From Micromonospora matsumotoense (GTDB taxonomy: Bacteria; Actinomycetota; Actinomycetes; Mycobacteriales; Micromonosporaceae), in NCBI RefSeq assembly GCF_900091525.1, contig NZ_FMCU01000016.1, positions 62,001-126,000 on the forward strand: 64,000 bases of DNA, read 5' to 3'. The first letter of the stretch is position 1; each line of letters starts with the position of its first letter. Under the pieces are notes generated by a model. That model ran no database searches. It was not told the DNA's origin and was given only the letters and a program-made list of their open reading frames with translations. A program made the translations under genes and the position numbers. Below, piece by piece: positions 1 through 9,126 of the stretch.

Positions 1-1
1 T

Positions 2-781
2 CGCCGGCTGCGCGGGCTGCGCCGCCGGGTGGCGATGGTGTTCCAGGACCCACAGGCGTCGCTGGACCCGCGCCGGACCGTCGGCGCCAGCATCGCCGAA
101 CCGCTGGTCGTGCACCGGCTGGCGGGTTCCGCCGACGCCCGCCGACGCCGGGTCGCCGAGCTGCTCGACCTGGTCGGGCTGCGACCGGAGACGGCCGGTC
201 GGCACCCGCACGAACTCTCCGGCGGCCAGCGCCAACGGGTCGGGATCGCCCGCGCGCTGGCCGGTGAACCCGACCTGATCGTCCTCGACGAACCGATCGC
301 GTCGCTCGACCTGAGCGTCCAGGCGCAGATCTTGAACCTGCTGCGCCGGCTGCAACGGGACCTCGGGTTGACCTACCTGTTCATCGCGCACGACCTGGCC
401 GCGGTGGAACACCTCAGTGACCGGATCGCGGTGATGTACCTGGGGCGGATCGTCGAGACGGGCACCCCGACGCAGCTCTGGCGGGAGCCGGCCCACCCGT
501 ACACGGCGGCGTTGCTGTCGGCGATCCCGGTGGCCGACCCACGGGTGGAGCGCGACCGCCGACGGATCATCCTCAGCGGTGAGCTGCCCAGCCCGACCGA
601 CCCGCCGAGCGGCTGCCGGTTCCGGACCCGCTGCCCGCAGGCCCGTCCGGACTGCGCTGAGACCGATCCGCCCGCGGTCGAGGTGGCCCCCGGCCACCGT
701 GCCGCGTGCCTCTACGCCGGGGAGGCGGTCCGCGCCATGCGGGCCGATCCGCCCGCGCCGGTCACCGGGGGACCCCGCTGA
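2..781 (+). CDS. Oligopeptide/dipeptide ABC transporter ATP-binding protein (5' truncated by window edge)
   Basis: This is the C-terminal part of an ABC ATPase. The reading frame is open from base 2, so the N-terminus with Walker A lies outside the window. Visible motifs are the Q-loop (VFQDPQASLDPR), the signature LSGGQRQR, Walker B LIVLDEPIASLD and the H-loop IAHDLAAVEH. The last ~80 residues carry the oligopeptide-transporter extension (PHPYTAALL, with GCRFRTRCPQARPDC), which marks the DppF/OppF group. The protein should energise peptide uptake at the inner face of the membrane with permease subunits encoded upstream. The first internal ATG (base 29) lies inside the Q-loop and is not a real start. 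The 3' end converges on the cyclase gene. Confidence 0.93.
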   Translation, partial: RRLRGLRRRVAMVFQDPQASLDPRRTVGASIAEPLVVHRLAGSADARRRRVAELLDLVGLRPETAGRHPHELSGGQRQRVGIARALAGEPDLIVLDEPIASLDLSVQAQILNLLRRLQRDLGLTYLFIAHDLAAVEHLSDRIAVMYLGRIVETGTPTQLWREPAHPYTAALLSAIPVADPRVERDRRRIILSGELPSPTDPPSGCRFRTRCPQARPDCAETDPPAVEVAPGHRAACLYAGEAVRAMRADPPAPVTGGPR

Positions 782-870
782 CCCCCGGTGGGCGGACACC
801 GGCCTGCGGGAACGTGCAACGACCGGCCGGGCACACCCGGTGCGCGGGGCGACGACCGGCGGGGCACGGG

Positions 871-3441
871 TCAGGCGGCCCGCGCCGGTAACGGCACGGC
901 GGGGCGGGGCACGCCTTCCCCGCGTCGCCGCCGGCCGCCGGCCAGCGGCCCGTGACCGGTCGGTACGCCGGCCCCGCGCGACGGTAGCGGCACGACGACG
1001 CCGCGCGTACGGGCTGACCCGGGGTCGACGGGCCGGGGACGGTACCCGCCGCGCGCCCCCGCCCACCGGCCGTCCGGTGTCGACCCGGCGCGCGGGCGCC
1101 CGGCGGCTGCGCCCGGAACCGGACCGGTCGACCCCGGACCGGTCGGGGCGTTTCCACCTCCCCCGGCAGCGACGAACTCCCGATGTGGGCCGGGGGAGGC
1201 GGGGAGGGCGACCACCCGGCCCGGCCCGTCGGCGTCGCAGACCGCGAACGTCGGGCGCGGCTCCTCGACCCCGGGGAGGGGGAACACCGGGAGCAACCCG
1301 TCCCGCCCGGCTCCGCAGCGGGGTGGATCGTCGATCCCCGCCGCGGCAGACCGGCGTGGCTCATCGATCCCGGCTGCGGAGCGGCGTGGATCACGGCTGC
1401 AGGGGTCCACCCCCCTGGCGGCCGTCCGCTGCCCAGTTCCCCCGCGGTGCGGCGAGCTGCCCGTGGCCGGGCCCGGCTCGGGGTTGGTGCCCGGTCGGAT
1501 GGCCAGGACCGACCGACCGGTCCCGGTCCGGTGGCTGGTCCCCGTCTGAGGCGCGGTCCCGGCCTGGCGGGCGGTCCCGGCCTGGCGGGCGGTCCCGGTC
1601 CGGTGGCCGGGGTCCGTGCGTCGGGTGCTCTCGGCGGGACGGCTGGCCCCGGCCCGCCGGGTGAACTCGGCGCGCAGCGTCCGTGGCAGTCGGTCGTACG
1701 CGCAACGGCGCAGGGCGGGATCGACGATGACGTGGCCGCCCCGGGAACCGGACCGGACCAGTCCGGCGTCGATGAGCCGGCGCAGCGCCTGCGCCGCCCG
1801 GCCCGCCGCCCAGCCGAGCAGCACGTCGACGGTCGACGCGGCGAACTCGACGTCGAGCGTCGCGGCGGCCATCAGGACCGCCCGGTGCGGGCCGTCGCAC
1901 CGGTCCAGCAGGGCGGCGACGCGACGGCGGAGCGGCTCGGGCAGTGGCGGCTCGACCGGCCGGCCGGTGAGCGGGCCCGGCGTGACCCGCGCCCCGGTGT
2001 CGGCCACACCGCCCACCGCGCTCGGGCCGGTCGGGCGCACCGACGCGTGGACGTAGGCGGCGGCGTAACCGGGACGGCCGGTGACCAGCGGCGCCAGCCG
2101 GGTGGCGGACGCGACCGACTGGCCGGCGCGGGTGAGTAGCCGGCGCAGCAACCGGCCGGTGTGGAGGGTGCTCAACGGGGTCAACTCCACCCGGTGGTAC
2201 CGGTCCGTCGGCGTGGGGTGCGGGTCCGCCCGATCCGGCCGGTGGGTGGCCAGCACCGCCAGCGGCAACCCCCGGGCGGTCGCGGCGGCGAACAGCGAGT
2301 GCAGGAAGTGACCCAGTTCGGGGGCTGCCCGGTCCAGGTCGTCCACGCCGACCACCACCGGTCGACGGGCGGCCAGGGCGAGCAGCACCCGGCGTACCGC
2401 CGCCGCCCCGGCGACCGCCGACCGGTCCGGCGCGTCCAGCAGCGCGGCGAGCGCCGCCACCGTCGCCGCGCCCTGACCCGGCGGGACCAGGCCGTCGACC
2501 AGGGCGGCCAGCCGGGCCCGGACGGTGTCCGTCCCCTCGGTGGCGGACAGGCCCAGCAGGTCCCGCAGCAACTCCGCGACCGGCCCGAACACCCGCTCCG
2601 GGTACGGCGGGCAGTGCACCACCGCCCAGCGCACCGGCGTGCCGTCGACCTCCGGTAGCCGGTGACGCAGCTCGGTCAGCAGACGACTGCGGCCGATGCC
2701 GTCCGGGCCGACCAGGGCCACCCACCGTGGACGGTGTTCCCGGGCCACCCGGGTGAGCTGTTCCACGGCGGTCGCGACCTCACGGCGGCGGCCGATCAGC
2801 GGGCCGTGGTGCCGGGCCGGGCGCGGGTGTGTCGGGCCGGTGACCCGCCAGACGTCGACCGGCCGTGCCTTGCCGGTGAGGGCGGCCGGGGCGAGGGCGT
2901 GCTGGTCGATCAGGCCGGCGGTGGCCCGGTGGGTGGCCGCGCAGACGACCACGCCACCCGGCGGGGCGTACTCCTGGATGCGGGCGGCGGTGGTGAGGAC
3001 CGCGCCGGAGGCCATCCCGTGGCCGCCGTCGCGGACGGCGGCCAGGTCGACCACCGCCTCGCCGGTGGCGACGCCGACCCGGACCCGCAGCGTCACCCCG
3101 CCGGGCAACTTCCGCCGGTCCAGCGCATCCTGGATCTCCAGGGCGGCCCGCGCCGCCCGGTAGCCGTCCAGCCCGTCGGAGGTACGCGCCCCGAACAACG
3201 CCATCACCGCGTCGCCGACGTACTTCTCCACCGTGCCCTGCCAGCGGCGCAGCACACCGGCGACGGTGTCGAAGTAGGCGAACTGCACCGCCCGGACGTC
3301 CTCCGGGTCGAGCCGTTCGGTCAACGCGGTCGAGCCGACGATGTCGGCGAAGAGCACGGTCAGCGTGCGTCGTTCCTGCGGGACCGGCCAGGGCGTCGTG
3401 GTGACGTCTTCCCGACCGGTACCGACCGTGGACAGTGGCAT
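871..3441 (-). CDS. Class III nucleotide cyclase domain fused to AAA ATPase, with low-complexity C-terminal tail
   Basis: Residues ~25-190 form a class III adenylate/guanylate cyclase domain with both metal Asp motifs (VLFADIVGSTAL, and YVGDAVMALFGA; D33 and D77). An AAA/NACHT-like ATPase follows at ~215-560. Its Walker A reads GPDGIGRSR, with Arg where the Lys normally sits, and its Walker B-like run is VVVGVDDLD. Family members usually continue into TPR repeats. Here the last ~250 residues are instead Pro/Gly/Arg-rich low complexity with six-residue repeats (GTARQA). It probably makes or senses cyclic nucleotide in a signalling role. I chose ATG 3441; a GTG at 3450 preceded by GGAGGAAGG is equally possible. 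It faces the LAL regulator across a shared intergenic region. A missed frameshift in the tail cannot be excluded. Confidence 0.8.
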   Translation of the reverse strand: MPLSTVGTGREDVTTTPWPVPQERRTLTVLFADIVGSTALTERLDPEDVRAVQFAYFDTVAGVLRRWQGTVEKYVGDAVMALFGARTSDGLDGYRAARAALEIQDALDRRKLPGGVTLRVRVGVATGEAVVDLAAVRDGGHGMASGAVLTTAARIQEYAPPGGVVVCAATHRATAGLIDQHALAPAALTGKARPVDVWRVTGPTHPRPARHHGPLIGRRREVATAVEQLTRVAREHRPRWVALVGPDGIGRSRLLTELRHRLPEVDGTPVRWAVVHCPPYPERVFGPVAELLRDLLGLSATEGTDTVRARLAALVDGLVPPGQGAATVAALAALLDAPDRSAVAGAAAVRRVLLALAARRPVVVGVDDLDRAAPELGHFLHSLFAAATARGLPLAVLATHRPDRADPHPTPTDRYHRVELTPLSTLHTGRLLRRLLTRAGQSVASATRLAPLVTGRPGYAAAYVHASVRPTGPSAVGGVADTGARVTPGPLTGRPVEPPLPEPLRRRVAALLDRCDGPHRAVLMAAATLDVEFAASTVDVLLGWAAGRAAQALRRLIDAGLVRSGSRGGHVIVDPALRRCAYDRLPRTLRAEFTRRAGASRPAESTRRTDPGHRTGTARQAGTARQAGTAPQTGTSHRTGTGRSVLAIRPGTNPEPGPATGSSPHRGGTGQRTAARGVDPCSRDPRRSAAGIDEPRRSAAAGIDDPPRCGAGRDGLLPVFPLPGVEEPRPTFAVCDADGPGRVVALPASPGPHREFVAAGGGGNAPTGPGSTGPVPGAAAGRPRAGSTPDGRWAGARGGYRPRPVDPGSARTRGVVVPLPSRGAGVPTGHGPLAGGRRRRGEGVPRPAVPLPARAA

Positions 3442-3613
3442 CCCACCCACCCTTCCTCCGCAGTGGTCTGATGACTTCGGAGACTGTCACCACCGGTCTG
3501 ACGGGGGATCTGCCGAACGACGTATGTCGGCGGGCGAGGTCCTTTAGTCGCAAACTCGACGCGAGAGGTACCAGAGACGGATCTAGCCCGTAGAACGGTG
3601 CGGGGACCTGTGA

Positions 3614-3619
3614 CTAGGC
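3614..3619 (+). promoter_or_regulatory. -10 box TAGGCT of a leaderless promoter
   Basis: TAGGCT ends 7 nt before the ATG at 3627. With normal spacing the transcript would begin at, or one base before, the start codon, so the LAL gene is probably leaderless. No good -35 is visible. Confidence 0.5.
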
Positions 3620-3626
3620 TGCGGAC

Positions 3627-6605
3627 ATGGCCAGCGATGTGGACAGCGCGCCGCTCGTCGGCCGTGCCGACCAGCTGGCGGCGCTGCGCGCCGCGCTCCA
3701 CGACGACATCGGCCCCGGGCAGACCGCCGCCGTCTTCGTCACCGGTGAGAGCGGGGTGGGTAAGACCCGGCTGCTGACCGAGGCGGCGGCGCGGTTGCGG
3801 GACGCGGGAGCGGTGGTGCTCACCGGTTCCTGCCTGGACATCGGCGACGCCTCCCCGCTGCACCCGGTGCTCCAGGCGCTGCGCCGTTTCGACGCCGATC
3901 TCGCCGCCGGCCAGGCCCGCACCTCCTCGGCGGTACGCGGACTGCTGCGGACCTTCGCCGAGGAGAGCGGCGGCGCGGACAGCGCCGGGGCGCTGCTGGA
4001 ACGGGTCTCCGCAGGGCTGAGCCTGATCGCCGAGGGGCGTCCGCTGGTGCTCGTCCTCGACGACCTCCAGTGGGTGGACCGGACCACCCGGCAACTGCTG
4101 CTCTATCTGCTCGCCGGCCTGGGAGGGCTGCAACTGTCGGTGCTGGCGGCGGTCCGGGCCGAGTCGTTGCAGGGGGCCCATCCGCTGCGCCGGGTGCTCA
4201 CCGAGCTGCGCCGGCTACGGTCGGTGCGGGTGCTCGACCTGGCCCCGCTCGACCGGGCCGACACCGACCGGTTGGCGGGCGAGATCGTCGGCACACCCCT
4301 GGCCCCGGAAGCCGCCGACCAGGTCTGGCAGCGCAGCGGCGGCAACCCGTTCGTGGTCGAGGAGTTGGCCCGTGACCTGCGCGACGGCCACGACGGGCTG
4401 TCCGACACGCTGCGGGAGATCTTCCTGTCCCGGGTGGACGTGCTGCCCCGACAGGCGCACGCGGCGGTGCACGCGGTGGCCGCCGGTGTCGAGCCGGTCG
4501 AGCACTGGCTGCTGGCCGAGGTGCTCGGGCTGCCCGAGCCGGAGCTGATCGGGGCACTCCGGGAGGCGGTCGCCCACCGGCTGCTCGTCGGCGCGGACGA
4601 CGGCTACCGGCTGCGGCACCGGCTGGTCGCCGAGGTGCTCGCCCACGAACTGCTCCCGGCGGAGCGCGCCGGCCTGCACCGCCGCTACGCCGAGGCGCTG
4701 ACCCAGGCCCCGGCGGAGCTGCACCAGGCCCGGCTGGCGCATCACTGGCGGCTGGCCGGCGAGCCCGGACGGGCCCTGCCGGCGGCGATGGCCGCCGCCC
4801 GGGAGGCGCAACGGCTGCACGGTTTCGCCGAGGCGCACCGGCACTGGTCGGCGGCGTTGCAACTGGCGGCGACCCCGACCAGCGGTCGGTCGGGCGCACC
4901 GCCCGAGGTGGACCGGGCGGTGCTGCTCGAGCAGGCCGCCGAGACGGCCCACCAGAGCGGCGAGCACGCCCGTGCGCTGTCCCTGCTGGCCGAGTTGACC
5001 GGGGGTGAACCGCTCGATCCGTCCTGCGGCTTGCGCATCCGACGGGCCCGCTACCTGGCTGCCGCCGGCCGGTCCGCTCCCGCCGAGGCGGAGTACCGGG
5101 GGGTGCTGGAGTCCGTCGACTGCACCGCCCGGGACCGGGCCGCCGCCGCCGCCCGACTGGCCGAGCTGCTGCTGCACCTGGGCCGGTACGCCGACGCCGG
5201 GCAGCGCGCCCGGGAGGCCCTCGAACTGGCCGCGACGGTCGACGGCAGCACCACCGAGGTGGTGCTGGCCAGCTCCGCGCTGGGCTTCAGCGAGGCGTTC
5301 CTGGAGGACCCGGACGCGGGTCTGGCCGTGGTCCGCCGGGCCCTGGAGACCGCCGAACGTTCCGGCGGCCCGGAGGACGTGGCCTGCGCTTACCTGCATC
5401 TGGCGGAGTTGCTGACCGGACCGCTGAACATCCTGGAGGAGGGGGTGGTGGTGGCCCGCCGGGGTGCCGAGCGGGTCGCCGAGCTGGGCCTGGGCCGCAC
5501 CTACGAGACGCGGCTGCTGGCCATCGCCACCAACGGGCTGTTCCGGGTCGGCCAGTGGGCGGAGGCGGAGAAGGTGGTCGCGGCGGCGCTGCGGCACCGC
5601 CCCTCCGGGGCCGACGCGGTGGAGCTGCTGCTGGCCCGCTGCCGGCTCTCCGTCGGCTACGGCGACGTCGAGGCGTCCGACCGGGACCTGGAGGCGGTGG
5701 CGACCATGCTCGCCGGTGGTGGTGCGCCCCGGCACGTGCTGCCGATGCTGATCCTGCGGGCCGGCCTGGCGATGTGGCAGGGCCGGCACGATGTGGCCCG
5801 GCAGGCGGTGCAGCGTGGGCTGACCGAGAGCCGCTCCGACGACGTGGTGCTGCTGGGCGCGCTGGCCTGGCACGGGCTACGGGCGGAGGCGGAGGCGCAC
5901 GCCAGCCGTACCGTGGCGGTGGACCCCACGGCGGTCCGCCGGCTGCGCGACGCGGTCGACCGGGTGACCGCCAAGAGCGTGACGGCGGCCGGCCCGGTCC
6001 GGCTCAACGCCGACGGGTTCCTGGCGCTGTGCACGGCCGAGCTGACCCGGCTCGACGGCCGGGGCGACCCGGACGCCTGGGCCCGCTCGGCGGCCGAGTG
6101 GGACAAGCGGCACCACCCCTATCCGGCGGCGTACTCGCGGCTGCGGCAGGCCGAGGCGTTGCTGGCCCGACGCAGTCGCAGCAGCACCGCCAGCAAGCTG
6201 CTGCGCCAGGCCCACGAGATGGCGTTGAGCCTGGGGGCGGTGCCGCTGACCAGCGAGATCAGGACGCTGGCCGGCCGGGCCCGGGTGGAGTTGACCGAGC
6301 GTGCCCAGCCCACCGGCCGCCGTCCGGGTCGTACCCGGTCGACCGGGGTGGGCCGTCAGTCCGCCGGGGCCGCTCCGGCCACCGCCACCGGCGAGCCGGT
6401 CGCCGACGAGCTGGTCACGCTGACCGCGCGGGAACGCGAGGTGCTCACCGCGGTGGCCGAGGGGCTGACCAACAGGGAGATCGGCCAGCGGCTGTTCATC
6501 AGCGAACGGACCATCGGCGTACACGTGTCGCACATCTTCGACAAGCTCCAGGTGCGGACCCGGGTGCAGGCCAGCGCCATTCACCTGCGTAACCGGGGCG
6601 AGTGA
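3627..6605 (+). CDS. LAL-type (LuxR family) AAA ATPase transcriptional regulator
   Basis: A 992-aa protein with the MalT/LAL plan. Walker A TGESGVGKT is at ~40-48 and Walker B LVLVLDDLQWVD at ~135. A long TPR-like helical middle follows, then a C-terminal LuxR helix-turn-helix (LTAREREVLTAVAEGLTNRE, then IGQRLFISERTIGVHVSHIF) in the last ~65 residues. LAL proteins bind ATP and an inducer and activate target promoters, often of secondary-metabolite or sugar genes. The target is unknown. It lies 7 kb from the biosynthetic cluster with unrelated genes between, so cluster control is only possible. It diverges from the cyclase/ATPase gene. The start is fixed by a -10 box 7 nt upstream. Confidence 0.93.
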   Translation: MASDVDSAPLVGRADQLAALRAALHDDIGPGQTAAVFVTGESGVGKTRLLTEAAARLRDAGAVVLTGSCLDIGDASPLHPVLQALRRFDADLAAGQARTSSAVRGLLRTFAEESGGADSAGALLERVSAGLSLIAEGRPLVLVLDDLQWVDRTTRQLLLYLLAGLGGLQLSVLAAVRAESLQGAHPLRRVLTELRRLRSVRVLDLAPLDRADTDRLAGEIVGTPLAPEAADQVWQRSGGNPFVVEELARDLRDGHDGLSDTLREIFLSRVDVLPRQAHAAVHAVAAGVEPVEHWLLAEVLGLPEPELIGALREAVAHRLLVGADDGYRLRHRLVAEVLAHELLPAERAGLHRRYAEALTQAPAELHQARLAHHWRLAGEPGRALPAAMAAAREAQRLHGFAEAHRHWSAALQLAATPTSGRSGAPPEVDRAVLLEQAAETAHQSGEHARALSLLAELTGGEPLDPSCGLRIRRARYLAAAGRSAPAEAEYRGVLESVDCTARDRAAAAARLAELLLHLGRYADAGQRAREALELAATVDGSTTEVVLASSALGFSEAFLEDPDAGLAVVRRALETAERSGGPEDVACAYLHLAELLTGPLNILEEGVVVARRGAERVAELGLGRTYETRLLAIATNGLFRVGQWAEAEKVVAAALRHRPSGADAVELLLARCRLSVGYGDVEASDRDLEAVATMLAGGGAPRHVLPMLILRAGLAMWQGRHDVARQAVQRGLTESRSDDVVLLGALAWHGLRAEAEAHASRTVAVDPTAVRRLRDAVDRVTAKSVTAAGPVRLNADGFLALCTAELTRLDGRGDPDAWARSAAEWDKRHHPYPAAYSRLRQAEALLARRSRSSTASKLLRQAHEMALSLGAVPLTSEIRTLAGRARVELTERAQPTGRRPGRTRSTGVGRQSAGAAPATATGEPVADELVTLTAREREVLTAVAEGLTNREIGQRLFISERTIGVHVSHIFDKLQVRTRVQASAIHLRNRGE

Positions 6606-6721
6606 GCGTACGTACGGCGCGGTCGAATACGTCGTTCTACTGATCCCGTGCGCGGTCGACGCTGACAGGCTGTCCCTCGGAAACGACGGCGCGGCGCTGC
6701 CCCGACCACTGTGGAGGAGAC

Positions 6722-7492
6722 ATGACGGAACCGGTCTGGGGCCCCGTCCACGCGGACATCGTCGATCTGCTCGCCGATCATCCGGAGGACGTGCCGGCGG
6801 TGGTCGACCACCTCACCAAACTCCAGGACCTGCTGGTCCGGCTGCCGCCGTTGGAGCGCAGCTGCCCGCTGGCCGACTTCAACCGGCTCTACCTGACCAT
6901 CACCAGCCGGGTGTTGGAGGGGCTCTACGACGACTACTTCGCCGACCCGGTGTTCCTGTCCCGGCTGGACGTGGAGTTCGCCGCCCGCTACTTCGACGCG
7001 ATGCGGTTGTGGACCGAGTCGAGCCCGACCACGCCGCGCGCCTGGTCCTGCCTGTTCAAGCGGATGAAGGGCCCGGACGCCCGGCCGTTGCCGTCGGCGG
7101 CGGCGGGGGTGAACGCGCACATCAACTTCGACCTGCCGTTCGCCCTGGTGACCACGTTCGACCACCTGGAGTCCGAGCCGGTGGACGGCACCGAGCAGCA
7201 CCGCGACTACCTCAAGATCAACGACATCTTCGCCGACAAGATCCCGTCGCTGCGGCGGGGCTACCTGGAGCGGTGGCAACTCCTCCTCGACATGCTCAAC
7301 GGCGACATCGACGACTGGTACCAGGGCGAACTGGTCGAGTACACCCGGGACGTGGCCTGGCGCAACGCGCAGAAGATCTGGCGCTGCCGGCACGACCCGC
7401 AGGCCCGCGACGGCGAGCGCACCCGGCTGGACGACAACGCCGCGGCGCTCGGCCGGCTGCTGCTCTCACCGCTGGGGGCGTTCCTGCAGTAG
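6722..7492 (+). CDS. DUF5995 family protein
   Basis: A 256-aa soluble protein resembling the actinobacterial DUF5995 family. Conserved-looking stretches include PLADFNRLYLTITSRV, ARYFDAMRLW, GVNAHINFDLPFAL and the C-terminal DVAWRNAQKIW. The NAHINFDL block is the most diagnostic. No catalytic activity is established that I know of. There is no signal peptide. The ATG follows a good GGAGGAG ribosome site, and a strong GAAA-loop hairpin lies just after the stop, so it is probably a single-gene transcript downstream of the LAL regulator. Confidence 0.82.
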   Translation: MTEPVWGPVHADIVDLLADHPEDVPAVVDHLTKLQDLLVRLPPLERSCPLADFNRLYLTITSRVLEGLYDDYFADPVFLSRLDVEFAARYFDAMRLWTESSPTTPRAWSCLFKRMKGPDARPLPSAAAGVNAHINFDLPFALVTTFDHLESEPVDGTEQHRDYLKINDIFADKIPSLRRGYLERWQLLLDMLNGDIDDWYQGELVEYTRDVAWRNAQKIWRCRHDPQARDGERTRLDDNAAALGRLLLSPLGAFLQ

Positions 7493-7507
7493 CAGCCGGG
7501 ACGGGGG

Positions 7508-7541
7508 GTCCCCGCGCGCCGGGAAACCGGCGCGCGGGGAC
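7508..7541 (+). terminator. Terminator hairpin with GAAA tetraloop
   Basis: Perfect 15-bp GC-rich arms (7508-7522 and 7527-7541) close on a GAAA tetraloop, 15 bases after the DUF5995 stop. No U-tract follows, as is usual in high-GC actinomycetes. Confidence 0.75.
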
Positions 7542-7554
7542 GCGTCCGTTCGGC

Positions 7555-7560
7555 CAGGAT
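7555..7560 (+). promoter_or_regulatory. Candidate -10 (CAGGAT), leaderless start
   Basis: CAGGAT lies 6 nt before the GTG at 7567. This matches the spacing seen at other leaderless genes in the window and supports the chosen start. Confidence 0.35.
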
Positions 7561-7566
7561 GGCGGG

Positions 7567-8316
7567 GTGAGCCCCGACGAACAGCCACTGCCCGGCAACG
7601 TCACCACCGGTGTGGTCCGGGTCGGCGACACCGTCCGCCGGCCGGTCGGCCCGTGGACCGACGCCGTCGACGCGCTGCTGACCCACCTGCACGCGGTCGG
7701 CTTCGACGGTGCGCCCCGGCCGCTGGGCCGCGACGACCAGGGCCGCCAGGTGCTGGAGTACGTGCCGGGGGAGTGCGGCCACCCCTCGGGTCTGTACCGG
7801 ACGGCGGAACTGGCCTCGATCGGCCGGCTGCTGGCCGACCTGCACCGCGCGGTCGCGGACTTCGTGCCCCCGGCGGCGGCCCGCTGGCAGGTGCCGATCC
7901 GGCCCGACGGCACGGATCTGCTCTGCCACCACGACGCGGCGCCGTGGAACCTGGTCCGCGCGCCACGCGGCTGGGTGCTGATCGACTGGGACGGCGCCGG
8001 CCCCGGCACCCGCCGCTGGGAGTTGGCGTACGCCGCCCAGGCGATGGCCGGGATGCGCCCCGACCGGCCGGTCGGGGAGTCGGCCCACCGGCTGCGCACC
8101 CTCGTCGACGGGTACGACCTACCGGCGGCGGAGCGTCCCGCGCTCGCCGCGACCCTCGGCCCCCGGGCCCGGTCGATGTACGACCTGCTGTGCGCCGGGG
8201 CCCGGGACGGCGTGCAACCCTGGGCCAGGATCCACGCCGAGGACGGCCCCTACTGGCGGTCCGTCGCCGACCACCTGACCGCACACGTCGACGACTGGAC
8301 CCGTGCCCTGACCTGA
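7567..8316 (+). CDS. Aminoglycoside phosphotransferase (APH)-like small-molecule kinase
   Basis: A 249-aa protein with APH/choline-kinase fold hallmarks. These are a catalytic loop LLCHHDAAPWNLV (usually HGDxxxxN, here HHDAAPWN) and the metal-binding WVLIDWDGAGPG (DFG-like). The N-lobe motif VLEYVPGE precedes them. Such proteins phosphorylate hydroxylated small molecules with ATP. The substrate is unknown and resistance should not be assumed. The GTG at 7567 is chosen because upstream sequence in the frame is a shadow of the previous gene and a -10-like box lies 6 nt upstream. Three copies of a 34-bp tandem repeat begin 6 nt after its stop. Confidence 0.85.
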   Translation: MSPDEQPLPGNVTTGVVRVGDTVRRPVGPWTDAVDALLTHLHAVGFDGAPRPLGRDDQGRQVLEYVPGECGHPSGLYRTAELASIGRLLADLHRAVADFVPPAAARWQVPIRPDGTDLLCHHDAAPWNLVRAPRGWVLIDWDGAGPGTRRWELAYAAQAMAGMRPDRPVGESAHRLRTLVDGYDLPAAERPALAATLGPRARSMYDLLCAGARDGVQPWARIHAEDGPYWRSVADHLTAHVDDWTRALT

Positions 8317-8322
8317 CCCGGC

Positions 8323-8424
8323 GGCCCGGCCCGGTCGGGTGTCGGGCGGTGCGTTCGGCCCGGCCCGGGCGGGTGTCGGGTGGCGCGTTCGGCCCGGCCC
8401 GGTCGGGTGTCGGGCGGCGCGCTC
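8323..8424 (+). repeat. 34-bp tandem repeat, three copies
   Basis: Three contiguous 34-bp units (8323-8356, 8357-8390, 8391-8424), each beginning GGCCCGGCCCGG and ending GCGYTC. They differ by two to three substitutions. They fill the gap between the kinase gene and the next start. Confidence 0.9.
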
Positions 8425-8440
8425 GGGGTACCCGTCGGTC

Positions 8441-8851
8441 ATGCCCGTACAACGGTTCGCGTTCCGGTTCGACCCGACCTTCCGGGTCCCGTTGGCGCTG
8501 CTCGGCATCCGCCCGCAGACCTGCGTCGTGCTGCTCGACGACGAGGAACTGGTGATCCGGTTCGGCCGCTGGGGGCTGCGTACCGCGCGGGCGAACGTGG
8601 TCGGGGCCCAGCAGGGTGGGCCGTACCGCTGGTGGCGGGCGGTCGGGCCGCACCTGTCCCTGGCCGATCGGGGGGTGACCTTCGGCACCGGCACCACGGC
8701 CGGGGTGTGTCTGCGGTTCGGTACGCCGGTGCCGGGGCTGGCCCCCGGCCGGTGGCTGCGCCATCCGGCGGCCACGGTGACGGTGACCGACCCGGCGGCC
8801 CTGCTGGCGGCCCTGCACCCTGCGCCGGCCGGCCACACCCGTCCCGCCTGA
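8441..8851 (+). CDS. Hypothetical protein (136 aa)
   Basis: I do not assign this to a named family. It begins MPVQRFAFRFDPTF, contains LDDEELVIRFGRWGLRT and PYRWWRAVGPHLSLADRGV, and ends with VTVTDPAALLAAL. Beta-rich with conserved-looking Trp and Gly, it is reminiscent of small actinobacterial beta-barrel proteins of unknown role. No signal peptide or membrane segment is seen. The ATG at 8441 is preferred because the sequence upstream in this frame is only the 34-bp repeat. It sits between the APH-like kinase and the APC permease in the same direction. Confidence 0.7.
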   Translation: MPVQRFAFRFDPTFRVPLALLGIRPQTCVVLLDDEELVIRFGRWGLRTARANVVGAQQGGPYRWWRAVGPHLSLADRGVTFGTGTTAGVCLRFGTPVPGLAPGRWLRHPAATVTVTDPAALLAALHPAPAGHTRPA

Positions 8852-9126
8852 CCCCCGCCGCCGGACCCGTCGTCCCGCCTGCACTGCGCCGTCCTGCCCG
8901 CGCCGCCCACCCCGGCGTCGTTCCGTCTTCGCCGGCCGCCGGGGTCGGTCCCGCCCGGGGTTGGTCGCGCCGGGGTCGGTCCCGTCCGGGTCGGTCCCAG
9001 GCGGGTCGACCCCGCCTGGGCTGCTCCGTCCGGCTTCCCCTGTTCCGTCCGGCTTCCCCTGTTCCGGCCGGTGGGGCCGGGTTCAACGCCTACCGTCGGG
9101 ACAGGGGCTACGAGGGCGGTCGGGGG
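8852..9126. other. Non-coding GC-rich repetitive spacer
   Basis: A low-complexity stretch dominated by GGTCGGTCCC and CCGGGTCGG variants, with a 19-bp unit (CCGTCCGGCTTCCCCTGTT) present twice in tandem near 9026-9063. I see no gene in it. Confidence 0.6.

Noticed and set aside
579..1664. Long plus-strand frame with Arg/Pro-rich product opposite the cyclase gene
   Set aside because: Composition is that of a GC-bias shadow; the minus-strand frame has recognisable cyclase and ATPase motifs.
7567..8316. Aminoglycoside-resistance gene
   Set aside because: The APH-like fold is clear but the substrate cannot be inferred, and nothing in the neighbourhood points to resistance.
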